Part shown: positions 59,758 to 64,000 of the stretch, in pieces
How the letters are laid out: every line of letters begins with the position of its first letter
How positions within the stretch are numbered: position 1 is the first letter of the stretch
From: Torymus aiolomorphi
Taxonomy: Eukaryota > Arthropoda > Insecta > Hymenoptera > Torymidae
Reading direction: 5' to 3'
Assembly (NCBI GenBank): GCA_036365515.1
Contig: CM070873.1
Span: 179,690,104-179,754,103 of the forward strand
Length of the DNA: 64,000 nucleotides
Notes under the pieces: generated by a model
The model's database searches: none
Seen by the model: only the letters and a program-made list of their open reading frames with translations
Told to the model about the DNA's origin: nothing
Program-made: the position numbers and the translations under genes

Positions 59758-60234
59758 CTATTGTAAGAAGTGATTTTTATTTATAAATGTCTTATATTCA
59801 AATCTAAGTGTCTTTGTATCTTGCTGATTATTAATATAGTGTGGTTGTGCATGTATAAACAACATTTCGGCTAATTTGCGCTTCCCTAATAACTGTTCCG
59901 TATGTAATACTTTTACATTATTGAAATTAAAATTATGCTCAGTTTCTTCCATATGAGTGTAAATTGCCGAACCTCGATCTTTGTTTTCGCATTTTTTCTT
60001 ATGTTCCTTAACTCTAATACATAATCGTCTTTCTGTTTGACCTACGTATGTAGCCGCACACTCATTACATTCTATCCGATAAACGACATTGGTTTTCTCA
60101 TCTTTAGAACTCACGTCTTTACCCAATTTTATAAAACAGTTCCATTTATTTACAGTATTATTTAACACTTCAGTATTATATTTTTTAAAAAATTTTGAGA
60201 TAATCGGATTTAATTCATTTATGTAAGGGATCAC
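59758..60234 (-). CDS. PLE B GIY-YIG endonuclease domain (left copy)
   Basis: 158 residues, the C-terminal part of the PLE protein. A linker (IPYINELNPIISKFFKKY...VLNNTVNKWNCFIKLGKD) leads to a GIY-YIG domain: VVYRIECNECAATYVGQTERRLCIRVKEHKKKCE, with the CxxC just inside it and HMEETEHNFNF, EMLFIHAQPHYINNQQ after. It cuts target DNA for insertion. In this copy a one-base deletion in an A-run near 60262 separates it from RT. The right copy keeps the two in phase. Confidence 0.92.
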   Translation of the reverse strand: MIPYINELNPIISKFFKKYNTEVLNNTVNKWNCFIKLGKDVSSKDEKTNVVYRIECNECAATYVGQTERRLCIRVKEHKKKCENKDRGSAIYTHMEETEHNFNFNNVKVLHTEQLLGKRKLAEMLFIHAQPHYINNQQDTKTLRFEYKTFINKNHFLQ

Positions 60235-62035
60235 TATGTGTAATTTTTTCTCACGCTGTATTCTTTTTCATTAGTGTAATTCATGGTTCTAAGTCTTAAT
60301 TTTATGTATTTGTTTATCAAATATATTGGATAATCATTTTTGATTAGGAACTGTTTTATCAAATTTAAGTTTACATTATGAAACGAAGTATGTGAAAGTT
60401 TAATTGCTCTGTCAACTAGTGAGTAAATAATCGCAATTTTGTTTTTTTGTGGGTGTTGTGAGTTGTAATTCAATAACCTACCGGAAAATGTTGGTTTTCT
60501 GTACCAGTTTGTTATTATGTTCTTGTTATTAACAATAATTTCTATATCAAGAAAACTAATTTTATTATAAATCGACTTTTCGGTTGTGAACTGTAAATTT
60601 TCATCATAACTATTGAAAACTTCTCGTGTATAATTTATTAAATTCTTTGGTACACATAATAATATATCATCAACATATCTAAAATAAAAGGTACTATCAA
60701 AACAAAGTTTACTTAGGGCGTACGTTTCTAAATCTTGCATTACAATATCCGCTAAAATTGGGCTGATAGGATTTCCCATAGCAGAACCAAATTTTTGTCT
60801 ATAAAATTGATCATTAAACTGGAAAAAATTATTTTGTAGAATAAATTTTATAGATTCTATGAATTCACTGCAAGATAAATATGTATGATTAAAAAGTTGA
60901 GTCCAACGTTTCTCAATGGCCGCGTAAATCAAATATTCCGGTACGTTTGTGAATAAACTAATCACATCTAAGCTAATAATTTCAAACCCATCAGGAATTA
61001 TGGTACCTTCTATTTTTTCTTTTAATTGAAGACTATTATTAATGTGTGAAAACGGTTTTTTCAGATGTTCGTAAAGGAATTTGGATAAACTCTTAGCCAA
61101 GTTATAAGTAGGCGAATTTATTGCGGAGATAATCGGACGGACTGGATTGTTTTCTTTATGTATTTTGACTAGGCCGTAACCTTTTGACACATTACATTTT
61201 TGTGCTACTCGTGGAATTTTTTTACCATTCATCAGAAAATTCATATCATTTAAATTGTTAATATGTAATCTAGTTTTCTCTCTAATGTTGCTAACGGATT
61301 CTTTTTTATTTTCTCATAATACTTTTCATCATTAAATAACATAGTCATTTTTTCCAAATATACGGATTTTTTAATAATAACCGTTGCATTACCCTTGTCG
61401 GCCTTAGTAATAAGAAGGTCTTTATTATTTTTAATGAATGTTTTTGTTAATTGTATGTCGATCTTAAGTTGTTTTTCAAAGGTTGAATTATTGGACAGGA
61501 TTCTATTTTGGAATTTGCTTATAATTGAGAGAAAGTGATTACGTATTTTATTTGATTGTTTAAAGTCAGTATGTTTGTTTAAGTATAATTCTAAATTTTT
61601 AATCATTTCGAGGGTAATCTTATTGTCTACCTTATCATTGAAGTTAAATTTTTCGCCTAGCTTTAACACATTAATTACATATTTCGGTAGTATAACATCA
61701 GAAAGGTTAACGATCCATCTATTCTCTACGTTCGAGAGTTCATCGCACCGTGTGTTATTGTCAAGTATATTGACCTGTGCTGTGTCTTGGTTAGTCATAC
61801 TATTATTCTTTCTTTTATTCTCTATTATGTATGTATTTTTGATTAACGGTTTCATATATTTGTTTAAATATAGCATGTCTAATTTTTTATCCAAATTTTT
61901 TTCGTATGAATTTATGATTAGTTTTAACTTATCAAAATAGTAGGATTCAAATAGAGCTGTCAGTTTTTGATATCCAGCCGTAATCAGTTTATTTTTCAAT
62001 CTATCTAGTTCAAATTTTATGTGTTGAATATGATT
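60234..62035 (-). pseudogene. PLE B reverse transcriptase (left copy)
   Basis: Two frames, 62035-61250 (N-terminal helical region; KDLLITKADKGNATVIIKKSVY) and 61244-60234 (RT core). The core has KGYGLVKIHKENNPVRPIISAINSPTYNLA, EIISLDVISLFTNVPEYL, QKFGSAMGNPISPILADIVMQDLE and the catalytic FRYVDDILLCVP, then FLDIEIIVNN and WYRKPTFSGR. The frames are broken near 61250. The start is lost at the inner junction; apparent residues before NHIQHIKFE come from the junction filler. RT and GIY-YIG are one protein in PLEs. Confidence 0.92.
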
Positions 62036-62086
62036 ATAGATTTTCGGTTGTGAACTGTAAATTTTCATCATAACTATTGAAAACGC

Positions 62087-63250
62087 GGCCATTGAGAAAC
62101 GTTGGACTCAACTTTTTAATCATACATATTTATCTTGCAGTGAATTCATAGAATCTATAAAATTTATTCTACAAAATAATTTTTTCCAGTTTAATGATCA
62201 ATTTTATAGACAAAAATTTGGTTCTGCTATGGGAAATCCTATCAGCCCAATTTTAGCGGATATTGTAATGCAAGATTTAGAAACGTACGCCCTAAGTAAA
62301 CTTTGTTTTGATAGTACCTTTTATTTTAGATATGTTGATGATATATTATTATGTGTACCAAAGAATTTAATAAATTATACACGAGAAGTTTTCAATAGTT
62401 ATGATGAAAATTTACAGTTCACAACCGAAAAGTCGATTTATAATAAAATTAGTTTTCTTGATATAGAAATTATTGTTAATAACAAGAACATAATAACAAA
62501 CTGGTACAGAAAACCAACATTTTCCGGTAGGTTATTGAATTACAACTCACAACACCCACAAAAAACAAAATTGCGATTATTTACTCACTAGTTGACAGAG
62601 CAATTAAACTTTCACATACTTCGTTTCATAATGTAAACTTAAATTTGATAAAACAGTTCCTAATCAAAAATGATTATCCAATATATTTGATAAACAAATA
62701 CATAAAATTAAGACTTAGAAGCATGAATTACACTAATGAAAAAAGAATACAGCGTGAGAAAAAATTACACATAGTGATCCCTTACATAAATGAATTAAAT
62801 CCGATTATCTCAAAATTTTTTAAAAAATATAATACTGAAGTGTTAAATAATACTGTAAATAAATGGAACTGTTTTATAAAATTGGGTAAAGACGTGAGTT
62901 CTAAAGATGAGAAAACCAATGTCGTTTATCGGATAGAATGTAATGAGTGTGCGGCTACATACGTAGGTCAAACAGAAAGACGATTATGTATTAGAGTTAA
63001 GGAACATAAGAAAAAATGCGAAAACAAAGATCGAGGTTCGGCAATTTACACTCATATGGAAGAAACTGAGCATAATTTTAATTTCAATAATGTAAAAGTA
63101 TTACATACGGAACAGTTATTAGGGAAGCGCAAATTAGCCGAAATGTTGTTTATACATGCACAACCACACTATATTAATAATCAGCAAGATACAAAGACAC
63201 TTAGATTTGAATATAAGACATTTATAAATAAAAATCACTTCTTACAATAG
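62087..63250 (+). pseudogene. PLE B RT and GIY-YIG (right, truncated copy)
   Basis: Starts abruptly in the RT (AIEKRWTQLFNHTYL region) and is nearly identical to the left copy from there. MGNPISPILADIV, FRYVDDILLC, FLDIEI (62229-62591), then a one-base loss in an A-run near 62565, and the rest of RT plus the complete GIY-YIG domain (62645-63250) in one frame. The RT-nuclease junction is intact here but broken in the left copy. Confidence 0.92.
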
Positions 63251-63675
63251 AAATTCTCATGAAAGCACGATCAATATCATTGTACAGTATTAGGAAAGTA
63301 TGAAAGTAAAGATATGACCACGCCCATTTGCCACTTTTGAATAACGAGTAGTATTAGCCCACCCCCCACCTGGGCTCTTTTACATATATTCGCCTAATAC
63401 TTGCGAGACCGCGTAACACTTAGAACCACCCCGCGCGTTTGATCAAATGGTATTTACATATATGTGTAACGCACACATGCATTCTATGTAATATATAAAG
63501 CCCGAATGTTCATTATTGTAACAATTGACTGGTGATACTGAAGCGATCACCTACGTAACTTTAAGAGACTGCCTAGACTTTGTAAGTAAATCTTGTTCGT
63601 TAATCTTAGATGCGATTACTATTGTTTAGTTTATAACTTTCATTAATGTGTATTTTATTATTTAAATTTGTACTA

Positions 63676-63718
63676 GTGTCTTGAGAAGGAGTTTAAATAA
63701 AAACTCGAAACGTCGACG
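63676..63718 (+). ncRNA. Hammerhead-like motif, right 3' end of PLE B
   Basis: Plus strand: GTCTTGAGAAGGAGTTTAAA with the pairing partner TTTAAA.../AAACTC, then CGAAACGTCGACG. It is in the sense strand of the right copy's 3' region. The layout resembles the PLE hammerhead, but the CUGANGA box is irregular. Confidence 0.45.
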
Positions 63719-63845
63719 ATTAATATATCATCGTGGGTTGTCATTTCGTCATCCTTGACTTACCCTTCCTTTGGACAGCAGGACCGTCAAAGCCAATTAT
63801 TCATTACTCAAGTAATATGCAGCTGTCGTTAGAATCTTAACTACT

Positions 63846-64000
63846 ATCAATAATAGTTTTGAACTAAAAGTTAAATTAAAGAATTTCAAATTACAGGATG
63901 AGCACATTTTATTATCTTTAGATGTCAAATCGTTATTTACTAGCATTCCGGTGGAGCTTGTATGTGACAGTATCGATAAACGCGTGCGTTCTATCATGAA
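63846..64000 (+). pseudogene. PLE A reverse transcriptase, continuation
   Basis: Starts with the 17-bp duplication ATCAATAATAGTTTTGA and continues the RT frame: LKVKLKNFKLQDEHILLSLDVKSLFTSIPVELV. The LDVKSLFT motif is the first catalytic-Asp motif of PLE RT. It is open to the end of the window. Confidence 0.9.

Larger units (their letters stand above)
59201..63845. mobile_element. Penelope-like element B, two copies head to head
   Basis: Inserted into PLE A with a 17-bp target duplication (59184-59200, 63846-63862). The left 2.8 kb is a minus-strand copy; the right 1.7 kb is a plus-strand, 5'-truncated copy. Both 3' ends face outward, giving ~560-bp terminal inverted repeats. The inner junction (about 62036-62086) contains a 45-bp piece of RT sequence from elsewhere in the element. 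The right end carries 36 extra bases (63810-63845) of unknown origin. This inverted, partly truncated arrangement is known for Penelope insertions. Confidence 0.9.
58107..64000 (+). mobile_element. Penelope-like element A, interrupted and running off the window
   Basis: A plus-strand PLE whose RT frame (58593-59204) is interrupted at 59200 and resumes at 63846 after a 17-bp duplication, continuing past the window end. Its left side carries a hammerhead-like motif in the opposite orientation (58107-58143), as would be expected if an inverted 3' piece lies at the left end. The left limit is uncertain. Confidence 0.75.

Overview
This window is a stack of transposable elements from an arthropod, most likely insect, genome. 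I base that on the element types (BEL/Pao, Copia, an errantivirus-like Ty3/Gypsy element with a baculovirus-F-like envelope, Penelope-like elements, Helitrons, a Tc1/mariner-group element), a primer-binding site that fits an insect-type tRNA-Tyr, long AT microsatellites and low GC. A hymenopteran is plausible but cannot be shown from this sequence. I see no host single-copy gene, tRNA, rRNA or CRISPR array.

Layout. 1-4271: anonymous sequence, a decayed multi-copy protein relic (863-2128), an AT-hook-like ORF, and AT-rich tandem repeats. About 4272-42019: Helitron 1, blown up from roughly 4.0 kb to 37.7 kb by insertions. These are a Copia element (4552-9707, TSD GTAAC), a giant Gypsy/errantivirus-like element (11382-38655, TSD GGAGG) that itself holds a complete BEL/Pao element (24305-31763, TSD GCCTG), and a 1.05-kb piece of the Gypsy env gene (39497-40543) flanked by a 236-bp duplication of Helitron sequence. 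42024-44978: a TA-flanked Tc1/mariner-group element with long compound TIRs. 45013-51418: Helitron 2, about 3.9 kb without its insertion, carrying a 2.5-kb palindromic TA-flanked element (45213-47726) with a Penelope 3' fragment in its loop. 51466-55646: a jockey/CR1-type non-LTR retrotransposon with GA microsatellite on both sides. 55647-58060: duplications and a palindromic 30-bp-repeat element. 58061-64000: a Penelope-like element interrupted by a second Penelope insertion (59201-63845) made of two copies arranged head to head.

The most interesting part is the outer Gypsy-like element, about 19.8 kb without the BEL insertion. On the minus strand it reads: LTR of 3.6 kb, PBS, small coiled ORF, gag, pro, RT-RNase H, a long acidic linker ending in a macro-domain-like (TARG1/OARD1-like) segment, integrase, F-type env, then two further genes before the PPT and a 4.3-kb LTR. 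Env and both downstream genes start just after good 3' splice-site sequences. This suggests several spliced subgenomic messages, as in complex retroviruses. Pol and env carry frameshifts and stops, so this copy is a relic.

The second theme is the Helitron pair. Both are about 4 kb and encode the Pif1-type helicase but lack the Rep nuclease. They share termini, and a conserved subterminal inverted repeat brackets the helicase gene in both.
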